64,000 bases of DNA from Pelagibacterium montanilacus (lineage in GTDB: Bacteria > Pseudomonadota > Alphaproteobacteria > Rhizobiales > Devosiaceae). The notes below the pieces were generated by a model. That model searched no databases. It was not told the origin of the DNA and saw nothing but the letters and a program-made list of their open reading frames with translations. Made by a program: the position numbers and the translations under genes. Positions 28,719 to 39,385 of the stretch are shown in pieces. Position 1 is the stretch's first letter, and every line of letters begins with the position of its first letter. Location: the NCBI RefSeq assembly GCF_003992665.1, contig NZ_RZMX01000014.1, forward strand, positions 1 through 64,000, written 5' to 3'.

Positions 28719-28762
28719 ATCCTGGCCTTTGCGAAGTTTATGGCAAAAGCGCCAAATAGCTC

Positions 28763-28790
28763 TTGAGCCTGCCCGAGCCTTTTGCTACAT
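28763..28790 (+). promoter_or_regulatory. Putative promoter of tRNA-Leu
   Basis: TTGAGC (28763-28768) and CTACAT (28785-28790) are 16 nt apart, the latter about 41 bp upstream of the mature tRNA. The CTTGAG...CTACAT pattern resembles alphaproteobacterial housekeeping promoters. Assignment is by eye only. Confidence 0.35.
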
Positions 28791-28830
28791 GCTGGCTCGC
28801 TTCGCAAATGCGAGGCTTTTCCATGACAGT

Positions 28831-28917
28831 GCGGTCGTGGCGGAATTGGTAGACGCGCAGCGTTGAGGTCGCTGTGGGGTAACTCCCGTGGAAGTTCGAG
28901 TCTTCTCGACCGCACCA
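28831..28917 (+). tRNA. tRNA-Leu (GAG anticodon)
   Basis: Acceptor GCGGTCG (28831-28837) pairs with CGACCGC (28907-28913), and ACCA is encoded (28914-28917). The anticodon stem CAGCG/CGCTG encloses TTGAGGT, giving anticodon GAG at 28865-28867. A long variable arm (GTGGGGTAACTCCCGT) marks a class II tRNA, and GTTCGAG is the T loop. It reads CUC and CUU codons. Confidence 0.96.
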
Positions 28918-29114
28918 TCATCTCCCGCGTGACGGGACAGTTTTCATCAAATTGCCAGGCAGTTGCGACCCTTCTCTTGAAGCGTGTCGGGTTATGCTTT
29001 GCCTCCCGTGCATTGCATTGTGCCGGTTTGTCATGCGCGCGTCGGTGTTCACGCAGTCGTGATCGGTGGTGCCGGGCGGGCCACGCGGTTGCCGCAATTA
29101 CGGTGAGCGAAGTT

Positions 29115-29135
29115 TTAACATTTGTGGTTAACATT
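29115..29135 (+). repeat. Direct repeat TTAACATT upstream of the L,D-transpeptidase gene
   Basis: TTAACATT occurs at 29115-29122 and again at 29128-29135, a 13-bp pitch, about 37 bp before the ATG at 29172. It may be a tandem regulator site. It resembles CtrA half-sites (TTAAC) but the spacing between TTAA cores is 9, not the usual 7. Confidence 0.35.
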
Positions 29136-29171
29136 CGTCTCACACAGACAACCACGGGTAGGGGAATATCG

Positions 29172-29798
29172 ATGAGTTTGACACGCCGCGGATTCGTGAT
29201 CGGGCTTCCATTTCTGCTGGCAGCTTGCACGAGCACGAGCAGGTCGAGTGTAACCTCTCCCATGGCCTATGCCGCGATCACCGATGACAGGTTTCCGGTG
29301 CCCGGCCTCACGGCAGAACAGGTCAGGCCCGAGTTGCGGCGTCAGGAGGTCGAGTACGTGACCAGCGCCCCCAAGGGCTCGCTCGTCGTGGATACGCCCA
29401 ACAAGTACCTCTACCTCGTTCTGGGCGATAACCGGGCCATGCGCTATGGCGTCGGTGTGGGGCGCGAAGGGCTGGCGCTGCGCGGCAATGCCTATATCGG
29501 ACGCAAGGGCGAATGGCCGAGCTGGACCCCTACGGCCAACATGCTGCGCCGCGATCCGGTAGCCAATGGTCCTTATGCGGGTGGTATGCCCGGCGGGCCG
29601 AACAATCCGCTCGGTGCCCGCGCGCTTTACCTCTACCGCAATGGCCGGGATACCATGTTCCGTATCCATGGCACCAACCAGCCGCATTCGATCGGCATGG
29701 CCATGTCCAGCGGCTGCATCCGCATGCTGAATCACGATGTGATCGACCTCTACGAGAGGGTCGGGGTCAATACGCGGGTCAACGTCATTCAGGCCTGA
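29172..29798 (+). CDS. L,D-transpeptidase (YkuD/ErfK family), putative lipoprotein
   Basis: YkuD enzymes make 3-3 peptidoglycan crosslinks or attach outer-membrane proteins. The 208-aa protein begins MSLTRRGFVIGLPFLLAACT: a twin-arginine-like start and a lipobox LAAC (Cys about 19). The catalytic motif is HGTNQPHSIGMAMSSGCIRM, with the nucleophilic cysteine in SSGC. The start at 29172 follows GTAGGGGAATATCG. The gene overlaps the 3' end of convergent mpg by 10 bp. Confidence 0.92.
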   Translation: MSLTRRGFVIGLPFLLAACTSTSRSSVTSPMAYAAITDDRFPVPGLTAEQVRPELRRQEVEYVTSAPKGSLVVDTPNKYLYLVLGDNRAMRYGVGVGREGLALRGNAYIGRKGEWPSWTPTANMLRRDPVANGPYAGGMPGGPNNPLGARALYLYRNGRDTMFRIHGTNQPHSIGMAMSSGCIRMLNHDVIDLYERVGVNTRVNVIQA

Positions 29799-30352
29799 TT
29801 GGTGAAGGGGCGGCTCAGATAGGGGCTGCCTGCCAGGCCGAAGCGCCAGGGCAGTTCCGCTGCCCTCGTGATGCCTATCCGCGGCCCGCAGACGATCTTT
29901 GCCAGCCCCGGTGCGGGAGTGAAGGCAAAAGGGTGCTGCCACAGGGGCAGCCCGTCATCGTCCAGCGACAGGCCCAGGGCCTGCCCGACACATCCCGGTC
30001 CGGCGCATAGCCGCTTCGCCGCATCCAATCCGCGCCTTTCCCTCATGACATCGAGCCCTATCGTGGGCTCCAGCGCCCGGATCAGCACCGCGCTGCCGGG
30101 TCGGCAGACGACGTTCAGGCACAGATGGATTCCGTATGAACGATAGACATAGGCGTGGCCGGCGGGGCCGAACATCGAGCGGTTGCGCCGTGTGGGGCCG
30201 ATGAAGCTGTGCGAGGCAGGATCCGATGCGTCGTAGGCTTCGGTTTCCACGATGCGGCCGCCGGCTCCGTGGCCGGTGACGGTCGCGCCGATCAATGCCC
30301 TGGCGACCGTGACCGCATCCGCATCAAAGTCCTCTGAAATGGCTGATCGCAT
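29789..30352 (-). CDS. 3-methyladenine DNA glycosylase (AAG/MPG family)
   Basis: The enzyme excises alkylated purines to start base-excision repair. The 187-aa protein has the family features RIVETEAYDASDPASHSF (catalytic glutamate in VETEAY), RNRSMFGPAGHAYVYRSYGI and GPGCVGQALGLS. It is a single-domain AAG, shorter than the human enzyme. It ends inside the 3' end of the L,D-transpeptidase gene on the opposite strand. Confidence 0.93.
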   Translation of the reverse strand: MRSAISEDFDADAVTVARALIGATVTGHGAGGRIVETEAYDASDPASHSFIGPTRRNRSMFGPAGHAYVYRSYGIHLCLNVVCRPGSAVLIRALEPTIGLDVMRERRGLDAAKRLCAGPGCVGQALGLSLDDDGLPLWQHPFAFTPAPGLAKIVCGPRIGITRAAELPWRFGLAGSPYLSRPFTNQA

Positions 30353-30411
30353 GGATATCCGGCTCGGTGGTCACCGGACATTGTAGGCACCGTGCGCCCC
30401 GCAGGCAACGA

Positions 30412-31179
30412 TCAGCAGGACGCGTAGAGGCTCATGGCGATGCGGTTGCGTCCGGCGCGCTTGGCTTCGTAGAGCCGCTCATCGGCGCTCCGGAACAGTT
30501 CTTCGAACCGCGCATGGCGCTCGAAGCTGACGCCGCCCACGCTGACCGTCACGGCAAAGGGCAGCCCAGCCTCCTCCGCCATCGCCTCGACCATGCGCCG
30601 GAGGCGTTCGGCGACCGCCCGGGCAGCGGCAGGGTTTGCGCCAGGCAGGAACACGCCGAATTCCTCGCCGCCAAGCCGCCCCACGATATCGCCTCCTCGC
30701 ACGGCTCCACGGACCGCTTCGGCAATCCTGCTCAGCGTAAGGTCCCCCAGATGATGGCCGTGGCTGTCATTTATGGATTTGAAATGATCGACGTCGATAA
30801 CGAGCAGCGCTCCGCCGTTCATCGTTCGATAGTCGGTGGCGGCCGTTCGCAGCCGGCCCGAGACCGTCCCGATAAACGCGGTGCGGTTGAGGCAGGAGGT
30901 CAGTCCGTCAGTGGCTGCCAACAGCGAAAGGCGACTATTCTCACGGATGAGCTCGGCTACGCGCTGTGTGAAGTAGACCATCGATGGGAAGCACCCAAGA
31001 GCATTGAGAAACAGGGCGCCAGCAATGGTCTCGCGCAACCAGCCGGCGTCGGGTTTGCCGAGCATCAAGGCGGTCGCGAATGTGGTCATGGTAACATAGA
31101 GCAAAAAGCCGAACGCGATGGCCAGTGGCAGATCGGCAGATCCTCGTATAGCGTGAGCATGAAGCCTGGGCATGGGCAT
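30412..31179 (-). CDS. Diguanylate cyclase (GGDEF) with two transmembrane segments
   Basis: This makes c-di-GMP from GTP. From the ATG at 31179 (SD AGGAA 9 nt upstream) it is 255 aa: two membrane spans (around LPLAIAFGFLLYVTM and AGALFLNALGCFPSMVYF), then a GGDEF domain starting LAATDGLTSCLNR. The active site is GGEEF, with the inhibitory site RGGD exactly five residues before it, so feedback control is probable. In-frame starts up to 31284 exist but have no SD. No sensory domain is seen. Confidence 0.9.
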   Translation of the reverse strand: MPMPRLHAHAIRGSADLPLAIAFGFLLYVTMTTFATALMLGKPDAGWLRETIAGALFLNALGCFPSMVYFTQRVAELIRENSRLSLLAATDGLTSCLNRTAFIGTVSGRLRTAATDYRTMNGGALLVIDVDHFKSINDSHGHHLGDLTLSRIAEAVRGAVRGGDIVGRLGGEEFGVFLPGANPAAARAVAERLRRMVEAMAEEAGLPFAVTVSVGGVSFERHARFEELFRSADERLYEAKRAGRNRIAMSLYASC

Positions 31180-31593
31180 GGCTGGCGGTTCCTGGCGATG
31201 GTCCACGATGCCGGCGAAAGCGGTAAGAGCTTGCATAGAAGCTGTTCGGGGCAAATACGGACCAGCCATGCGTCTGGCGCGCACGCCCTGTGCGCGGGCG
31301 GATCAAGAGGCGGCTTGCCTCCCGACGGGCCTTTCGTTAATCAGACGTTACCGCAAGGCGCCTGAGCGCCTCCGCCGGGTTTGTAGTCAAATGCCAGGAG
31401 CTTCATGCGTAGCCAATCGAAAGCCATCTGCTGGCGGGCGGCAAGCTGGACCGTGCTTTCCCTCGTTTCACTCGGGTTCGTCATTTCGGTAGTTGCCGGA
31501 GGATAGGTAGGAGCGAGGCTTGCGAACACGGTGTCGCGGCCGCATTTCAGAGGGGCGCCACCAGCGGGCGCCCCTATTTGTTGGAGCAGAGCA
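31180..31593. other. Intergenic region with no firm gene; possible small RNA or 47-aa ORF
   Basis: This gap separates the - strand diguanylate cyclase from the + strand DUF1489 gene. A - strand frame at 31341-31484 encodes 47 aa (MTNPSETRESTVQLAARQQM at the start) but has no SD and a weaker third-position GC bias, so I do not call it a gene. A + oriented terminator-like hairpin lies at 31552-31574, although no + strand gene is upstream; a small RNA ending there is possible. Confidence 0.4.
31552..31580 (+). terminator. Terminator-like hairpin before DUF1489
   Basis: GGGGCGCC (31552-31559) pairs with GGCGCCCC (31567-31574) across a 7-nt loop, followed by TATTTG. The T-rich side is on the + strand. 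It is only 20 bp upstream of the DUF1489 start, so it could terminate a transcript from the gap or be part of the DUF1489 leader. Confidence 0.5.
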
Positions 31594-32010
31594 TTGGTGC
31601 ATCTGATCAAGCTATGTGTCGGTATTTCCTCGGTGGACGAACTCATCGAGTGGCGTGCCCACAGGCAATCCCGAGGCGGTGATGGGCGGTCCATTCACAG
31701 AACGCGTATGATGCCGCGCCGGGCTGACGAAATCGTAGGCAAAGGCTCCATCTACTGGGTGATCGCCGGAGCCGTGCGCTGCCGTCAGCTCATCGTCGGG
31801 CTTGAGCCGGACGTTGACAGTGAGGGTAGGGGCTATTGCGACATCGTGCTCGATGCCGACATCATCCGCACCGCGCCCCATCCGCGCCGCCCTTTCCAAG
31901 GCTGGCGCTATCTCGAACCAAAGGACGCGCCTGCGGACCTTGCGGGCGAGGGCGAAGACCTCCCGCCCGAGGGCATGGCCGAGGAACTGGCAAAATATGG
32001 TCTTCTCTAG
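31594..32010 (+). CDS. DUF1489 family protein
   Basis: DUF1489 proteins are conserved in alphaproteobacteria and have no known function. The family N-terminus HLIKLCVGISSVDELIEWRA and the core RRADEIVGKGSIYWVIAGAV, RPFQGWRYLEPKDAPADL are present; it ends ELAKYGLL. I place the start at TTG 31594 (7 nt after GGAG at 31583-31586); GTG 31597 is also possible. The length is 138 aa. Reading further upstream crosses the hairpin and is not supported. Confidence 0.88.
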   Translation: MVHLIKLCVGISSVDELIEWRAHRQSRGGDGRSIHRTRMMPRRADEIVGKGSIYWVIAGAVRCRQLIVGLEPDVDSEGRGYCDIVLDADIIRTAPHPRRPFQGWRYLEPKDAPADLAGEGEDLPPEGMAEELAKYGLL

Positions 32011-32076
32011 GCAACCGGAACCCCGGTTCACCCCATTCGTTTTTGTTTCAATCGAAACGACGAACGGAGAAGCACC

Positions 32077-32481
32077 ATGGATACCAATGCTGAAAAAGGG
32101 CTCGGCAACGCCGAGGTCGACCGCAAGGAAACCGCTTCGCTGATCGGCAGCGACAAGGTCGAAGGCACCAAGGTCTACAGCATGGACGGCGATCACATCG
32201 GCTCGATCGAGCGGGTGATGCTGGACAAGTATTCCGGACAGGTCGCCTACGCGGTTCTCAGCTTCGGCGGATTCTTCGGGATCGGTGACGAACACTATCC
32301 GGTGCCGTGGGCCAAGCTTACCTATGACGAAGACCTCGGCGGCTACCGCACAGACCTCTCCAAGGAGCAGGTCGAAAACGCTCCCCGTGTTCATCGCAAT
32401 GACGATGACCGGGCGTTCAACGAGAAGACTGCCGGTATCGGGATCTACAATTATTACGGAATCCCACCTTATTGGATTTGA
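32077..32481 (+). CDS. PRC-barrel domain protein
   Basis: The 134-aa protein has one PRC-barrel (residues about 18-90): SLIGSDKVEGTKVYSMDGDH, GSIERVMLDKYSGQVAYAVL, then YPVPWAKLTYD. PRC barrels occur in photosynthetic reaction-centre H subunits, RimM and many small stress-type proteins. The C-terminus (GIYNYYGIPPYWI) is aromatic-rich, as in other alphaproteobacterial stand-alone members. SD AACGGAGAAGCACC precedes the ATG. Confidence 0.87.
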   Translation: MDTNAEKGLGNAEVDRKETASLIGSDKVEGTKVYSMDGDHIGSIERVMLDKYSGQVAYAVLSFGGFFGIGDEHYPVPWAKLTYDEDLGGYRTDLSKEQVENAPRVHRNDDDRAFNEKTAGIGIYNYYGIPPYWI

Positions 32482-32500
32482 TTCCAAATCGGAAAATGCG

Positions 32501-32534
32501 AATGCGGCGTCACCGAAAGGCGCCGCATTTGTTC
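32501..32534 (+). terminator. Intrinsic terminator after the PRC-barrel gene
   Basis: AATGCGGCG (32501-32509) pairs with CGCCGCATT (32521-32529), an 11-nt loop, followed by TGTTCG. A second small hairpin GATTT/AAATC lies directly after the stop codon. The T tract is short. Confidence 0.6.
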
Positions 32535-32549
32535 GACTGGCTTAGACGA

Positions 32550-32578
32550 TTGTCAATCGAGCCCGCGTATGGTTGGAT
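32550..32578 (+). promoter_or_regulatory. Putative mipZ promoter
   Basis: TTGTCA (32550-32555) and TTGGAT (32573-32578) are 17 nt apart, about 25 bp before the mipZ ATG at 32603. It implies a short leader and argues against the in-frame TTG at 32573 as the start codon. Confidence 0.35.
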
Positions 32579-32602
32579 AATGAGGTCCAATCGGGGCAGA
32601 TC

Positions 32603-33493
32603 ATGTCGCAGAATGCCCATGTCATCGTGCTCGGAAACGAAAAAGGCGGTTCTGGCAAGTCCACGACCGCTTTTCACCTTGCCGTGCATCTTCTCTATGC
32701 CGGCTTCCGGGTCGCCACGATCGATTGCGACAGTCGCCAGCAGACGCTGACCCGCTATGTGCGCAACAGGAGAAAATGGGCGAGTCTGGGCGAACTCGAC
32801 ATTCCTCACAGCATCCACGTTCACCTTCCGCTCGCTGACACGGACTCCGCCCAGGAGGCCAACCGCATCGCCTTTGCCATGTTCCGAGACGCGGTGGGGC
32901 AGGTGGAGGACGTGGCCGATTTCATCGTTGTGGACACGCCCGGATTTGACACGCACCTCACACGTCTCTCCCATTCTCTCGCCGATACGCTGGTCACGCC
33001 CCTCAATGACAGCCTGATCGACCTCGATGTCCTCGCCAATTTCGACGATGAGCGCGAGCTCGCTTCGCTCAGCCACTACACGCGGCTTGTTCAGCGGGCA
33101 CGCCGGGAGCGGCTGTCGGTGGATGGCCGGTCGATCGACTGGGTGCTCATGCGCAACCGAATCTCGATGCTCAACTCCCGCAACACACGCATGGTGCTGG
33201 GGGGTATCGAGCGGATTGCCGAACGGGTCGGTTGCCGGGTCGCCGACGGCATCGCCGAGCGGGTGATCTTCCGGGCACTATTTCCGCTGGGCATGACGGT
33301 GCTCGATCCGCTGAGCGAGGAGACGCTCGGTTCGGTGCCCTCGATGAGCCATGTCACGGCCCGCCAGGAATACCGAAAGCTCGTCGATGCGCTTCATCTC
33401 CCGGGCGAAGCCTGGCACCGGCAGTTTCGGTTCGAGGGCGCGCTTGCGACCACGAATTCGGTTCGTCCGCCGGTCTCGCTCGAGACACTTTAG
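32603..33493 (+). CDS. mipZ: Division-plane positioning ATPase MipZ
   Basis: MipZ is a ParA-type ATPase that forms a bipolar gradient around ParB-bound origins and inhibits FtsZ away from midcell. The 296-aa protein has the deviant Walker A GNEKGGSGKSTT near residue 12 and a switch region VDTPGFDTHLT near 112; RNRISMLNSRNTRMV and DGIAERVIFRALFPLGMTVL are typical for MipZ rather than ParA or Soj. The start is MSQNAHVIVL. It converges with the SDR gene. Confidence 0.94.
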   Translation: MSQNAHVIVLGNEKGGSGKSTTAFHLAVHLLYAGFRVATIDCDSRQQTLTRYVRNRRKWASLGELDIPHSIHVHLPLADTDSAQEANRIAFAMFRDAVGQVEDVADFIVVDTPGFDTHLTRLSHSLADTLVTPLNDSLIDLDVLANFDDERELASLSHYTRLVQRARRERLSVDGRSIDWVLMRNRISMLNSRNTRMVLGGIERIAERVGCRVADGIAERVIFRALFPLGMTVLDPLSEETLGSVPSMSHVTARQEYRKLVDALHLPGEAWHRQFRFEGALATTNSVRPPVSLETL

Positions 33494-33497
33494 CCGG

Positions 33498-34280
33498 TCA
33501 AACGAGCAAGGATTGGGCGCCGTCGATCCAGACCGGTGTTCCGGTGATGTGGCGTGCTGCGTCAGAGAACAGGAACACCGCGAGGTCCGCGACCTCTTCG
33601 GCGCTACCGCCCTTGGTGCCAGTCAGCGGAATATGGCCCTTGGGGTATTCTGCCGGGCGCATGGTAATCGATTCAAGGTTGCGCCGGGTCGTCTTGGCGT
33701 TGATGCCGGTGTCGATCTGGCCGGGGCAGATCGCGTTGACCCGGATCTTGTGCGGACCCAGTTCCACGGCGGCCATCTGCATGAAGGCGAGCTGGCCGGC
33801 CTTGGTGGTCGCATAGGCGGTGGCACCGGCGGTGGTGAAGGTCCGGGTGCCGTTGATCGAGGAGGTGATGACGATCGAGCCGCCATGCTCGCGCATCAAT
33901 GGAATGGCGTGATGGACGGTCAGGAAAGTACCGCGCAGATTCACGGCGTTGACCAGATCCCATTCGTCGACCTCGAGATCGGCTATGGGCGCCCAGGTGC
34001 CGTTGATGCCGGCATTGGCAAAAACCATGTCGAGCCGGCCATAGGTTTCCTCGATCCGGTCGAAGGCGGCCTGCATGTCGGCCTTGTCGGACACGTCGGC
34101 GGGAAGGGGAAGGGCATTGCCTCCCTGGTCCGCGATCTCGGCCGACAGTTCATCGAGTTCGGATTTGGTGCGGCTCAGCACGGCGACGGTAGCGCCCTTC
34201 GCCGCGAGGGCGAGAGCAGTCGCCCGGCCAATGCCCGCCCCGGCGCCGGTGACCAGAGCGATCCTGTTCTCGAATGACAT
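33498..34280 (-). CDS. SDR family NAD(P)-dependent oxidoreductase
   Basis: This is a classical short-chain dehydrogenase of 260 aa: cofactor loop TGAGAGIGRA near residue 11, NAG in VFANAGINGT near 88, catalytic Ser in VITSSINGT near 139 and YATTK near 155. LNPGQ-like ICPGQIDTGINAKTT follows. The substrate cannot be told; 3-oxoacyl or sugar-alcohol dehydrogenases are both possible. It stops 5 bp from mipZ, tail to tail, and lies downstream of the 93-aa gene and dacA-like gene on the same strand. Confidence 0.9.
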   Translation of the reverse strand: MSFENRIALVTGAGAGIGRATALALAAKGATVAVLSRTKSELDELSAEIADQGGNALPLPADVSDKADMQAAFDRIEETYGRLDMVFANAGINGTWAPIADLEVDEWDLVNAVNLRGTFLTVHHAIPLMREHGGSIVITSSINGTRTFTTAGATAYATTKAGQLAFMQMAAVELGPHKIRVNAICPGQIDTGINAKTTRRNLESITMRPAEYPKGHIPLTGTKGGSAEEVADLAVFLFSDAARHITGTPVWIDGAQSLLV

Positions 34281-34355
34281 GCTAACCCCCAGATGCCGCC
34301 TGCTCGTGAGCGCAACGCAGCAAGCGAGGCCGTGGTTCCCCAGGTGCCGATATTG

Positions 34356-34637
34356 CTAGTGTTCCCGCCCGAAATGCATCCGCACCGCGCGCTTGCCCGC
34401 GGGGCTGAAGACGTCGATATCGACTTCGATCCTCGGGAGGATCATGCGGCGGGTTCGCGCGGACAGGGCAAGAACCACCGACAGCAGGTCGGAGACCTTG
34501 CGGCGCTGGGCGCGCTGGGGAAGAAGGCTGCGCTGCAGGGCAAGCAGAGCCTTGTCGCGAACGGTGTTGTCTTCAGAGGCCAGCGGGGAGCCGGCCTTGA
34601 ACACTTTGAGGTTCTCAAGCGACAGGTTGACGTTCAT
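34356..34637 (-). CDS. Unrecognised 93-aa basic protein
   Basis: I do not recognise this protein. It opens MNVNLSLENLKVFKAGSPLA, is rich in Arg and Leu with a basic middle (SLLPQRAQRRKVSDLL) and ends in a beta-prone segment (RIEVDIDVFSPAGKRAVRMH). No signal peptide or membrane span is seen. SD GGAG lies 6 nt before the ATG, and the codons are GC3-rich as in the neighbours, so it is probably real. It sits 48 bp after the D,D-carboxypeptidase gene and 75 bp before the SDR gene, same strand. Confidence 0.65.
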   Translation of the reverse strand: MNVNLSLENLKVFKAGSPLASEDNTVRDKALLALQRSLLPQRAQRRKVSDLLSVVLALSARTRRMILPRIEVDIDVFSPAGKRAVRMHFGREH

Positions 34638-34685
34638 GCGCTACTCCAAACACTTGCGCTTAATCCAAATTGGCCCTGTTGATCC

Positions 34686-36260
34686 CTATCCCTGCACCGC
34701 CAAGCATTGCACCGAGCCCTCGGTCAGCCGGTCGCAGGTGGAGCGAGCCTGGTTGCGATCCGCGAACCCGGCGAACCGGGCGCGGTAGAAAACCCGCCCA
34801 TTGCGCTCGAACGTTTCGACATAGCTGCGCAGGTTGGCGAGGTCGTCGACGGTTTCGGTGGCCTGGGTGAGGAGAGCACGAGCCGCATCCTCGTTGTGGG
34901 CCGCGCCGACCTGAACGATCCAGCCGCTGATCGGCGTGGTTTCCGAACTCTGGGTCGACATGGGGTCCACGCCGATAGAGGCAGGAGGCACGAAAGACGG
35001 GCTTGCGGTATCGGGCCGCAGATCGGACGGGGTGGGGCCCAGCTTGAGGGTCTCGGCGATCCATGCGCCGATCGGATCGTCTGCCGGGTACCCGTTCTGC
35101 TGTCCCGGCGCGACGCCGGTGGCAACGTAAGTGGCCTGTTCAAGGGCGGCACTGCCGACGCGATCGGGAAGATCTTCGTTGGCGACCACCTCAAACGGGA
35201 TATCGTCCGGGCGCGGCGGCGGGGGCGTGCCCACCGCGACTGCCGCCGGCTGTGCGGGAACCGAGGCGACCTGGGTGACCGCGGCGTTGGCTGCAGGCTG
35301 GGTCATGAAGCGGGCCGGACGAGGCGGCGGTGCGCCCTGGATCGATACCGGCGCATTGGCCACGGCAATGCCGCCGCGGGTGGCCAGCAGCGCGGGCCGT
35401 GCGATCATGGCTTCGCGCCAGTAATCGCCCTGGCGTGCCTTGGGCATGTAGTCGGCGACCAGCTTTGCAACCGAGGAATTGCGGGCGGCGCCGGTGTTGT
35501 ATCCGAGCCCGATCGCCACGATATGGCGGTTGTTGAGCCGGGCGGCGGTCATCAGGTTATAGCCGGATGCATTGATGTAGCCGGTCTTGATGCCATCCAC
35601 GCCGTTCTGGCCCAGCAGCCGGTTGTGATTGCCGAAGGTCTTGCCGGAGTAGGTAAAGCTGCGGGTCTGGAAATAGCTGTAGTAGTTCGGGAAGTGCTGG
35701 AATACCGCGCGGGCGAGGGTCGCCTGATCCGCAGCTGTGGTCACCTGTCCCCGGTCAGGCAGGCCCGAGGCGTTCCGGTAGGTGGTGCGGCTCATGCCGA
35801 GCGCGCGGGCGGTCTGGGTCATCCTCTCGCCGAAGCGGCTCTCGGTGCCCGAGATGTTTTCGGCGATCACCCGGGCCACGTCGTTGGCCGAAAGGGTCAC
35901 GAGCGCCTTGATGGCGTTCTCGACCGTGATGGTCGAGCCCGGCTGCACCCAGAGCTTGGTGGGGACCGCCGCTGCGGCATGCTTGGAGACGGTGAGGGGC
36001 GTGTTGAGCGTCATGCGGCCGGCCTCGAGCTCCTGGAAGAGCACGTAGAGCGTCATGACCTTGGTCAGCGACGCCGGATAGCGCAGGTCGTTGCCCTTGT
36101 TGTTGTAGAGGACTTCGCCCGTTTTGGCGTCGACCACGATGCCGGCGATGGCGCGCGGAACGTTCTGGGCCTGCGCAGGGGCAGAAAGGCACATTGCCAT
36201 CAAGGCGGCCAGGAACACAAAACGCACGAAAGCTAGGGGCTGCTCGGCAGCTTTACGCAT
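34686..36260 (-). CDS. D-alanyl-D-alanine carboxypeptidase with C-terminal SPOR domain
   Basis: A penicillin-binding-protein-5-like peptidase that trims peptidoglycan pentapeptides. From ATG 36260 it is 524 aa with signal peptide FVFLAALMAMCLSAPAQAQ. The S11 motifs are SLTK (PASLTKVM), SAND and KTG (GIKTGY). A Pro-rich linker of about 170 aa leads to a SPOR domain (GWIVQVGAAHNEDAARALLT) that binds denuded septal glycan. The SD is poor. The upstream frame is rejected because it lacks a signal peptide at its N-terminus. Confidence 0.93.
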   Translation of the reverse strand: MRKAAEQPLAFVRFVFLAALMAMCLSAPAQAQNVPRAIAGIVVDAKTGEVLYNNKGNDLRYPASLTKVMTLYVLFQELEAGRMTLNTPLTVSKHAAAAVPTKLWVQPGSTITVENAIKALVTLSANDVARVIAENISGTESRFGERMTQTARALGMSRTTYRNASGLPDRGQVTTAADQATLARAVFQHFPNYYSYFQTRSFTYSGKTFGNHNRLLGQNGVDGIKTGYINASGYNLMTAARLNNRHIVAIGLGYNTGAARNSSVAKLVADYMPKARQGDYWREAMIARPALLATRGGIAVANAPVSIQGAPPPRPARFMTQPAANAAVTQVASVPAQPAAVAVGTPPPPRPDDIPFEVVANEDLPDRVGSAALEQATYVATGVAPGQQNGYPADDPIGAWIAETLKLGPTPSDLRPDTASPSFVPPASIGVDPMSTQSSETTPISGWIVQVGAAHNEDAARALLTQATETVDDLANLRSYVETFERNGRVFYRARFAGFADRNQARSTCDRLTEGSVQCLAVQG

Positions 36261-36621
36261 GAGGGGCGGCACCCGATACTCCACTCTTTTACTATGCGGC
36301 CCTGATACACCGGGCCGGTACGCCACTGACTCGAGCCATGGTCGGTGCGCCGGTCCCCCGCGACGCATTGACTGGCTCGTACTGAAAGCAAGGCTAAGCC
36401 CGTGGCGTTACGAATCGGTAAAGTGTCTAAAAATTGAGCCAAATTCGCCGGCGCGCGGATCACGGGTTCTCGATGTTATGGCTGGGCTGGAATCTGGCCC
36501 TTAACATGACCAGGATTTTGCTTACATAATGGCCAGGGAAACCAACCGAGGGGCCGAATTCTTGACTACGCCAACTGCGTCATTGCTGCCCGGGGGCCTT
36601 CGGAGGGCAAGTGTCCGGGGA
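36261..36621. other. Divergent promoter region between the D,D-carboxypeptidase gene and clpS
   Basis: This 361-bp gap contains no supported gene. The open frame from 36529 that would extend ClpS by 31 residues begins before the likely transcription start and has no family support. A + strand promoter candidate (36501-36528) is annotated separately; the - strand promoter could not be identified with confidence. Confidence 0.5.
36501..36528 (+). promoter_or_regulatory. Putative clpS-clpA promoter
   Basis: TTAACA (36501-36506) and TACATA (36523-36528) are separated by 16 nt. Transcription would begin near 36536, leaving a leader of about 85 nt before the ATG at 36622. Confidence 0.4.
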
Positions 36622-36969
36622 ATGGGGAAGAGCCCCGTTTCCGGTCCGGAGGACGAAGGCGACCGCGAGGGTGGCGGACAGACCGGCCTGGCCACAAAGA
36701 CCCGGACGCGAACCAAGCGTCCGAGCCTTTACCGCGTGCTGCTGCTCAATGACGACTACACACCGATGGAATTCGTGGTGCTGATCCTCGAAGAGGTGTT
36801 CAATAAATCCCGTGACGAAGCCACGCAGATCATGTGGCATGTGCACAATAAAGGTGTGGGGGAATGCGGAGTCTATCCCTACGAGGTGGCCGAAACCAAG
36901 GTCACCCGCGTCATGGACGCCGCGCGCCGAAACCAGCATCCGCTGCAATGCGTGATGGAAAAGCAATAG
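36622..36969 (+). CDS. clpS: ATP-dependent Clp protease adaptor ClpS
   Basis: ClpS brings N-degron substrates to ClpAP. The ATG at 36622 gives 115 aa, like alphaproteobacterial ClpS1, and follows GTCCGGGGA. The binding-pocket sequences [17 protein letters not shown] and [20 protein letters not shown] are intact, and the end is [10 protein letters not shown]. Extension to 36529 gives 146 aa but lacks homology. clpA starts 12 bp downstream. Confidence 0.94.
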   Translation: MGKSPVSGPEDEGDREGGGQTGLATKTRTRTKRPSLYRVLLLNDDYTPMEFVVLILEEVFNKSRDEATQIMWHVHNKGVGECGVYPYEVAETKVTRVMDAARRNQHPLQCVMEKQ

Positions 36970-36981
36970 GACAGTATCTAC

Positions 36982-39366
<2,385 letters not shown>

Positions 39367-39385
39367 GCTTGAAAGCTCCGAACAT

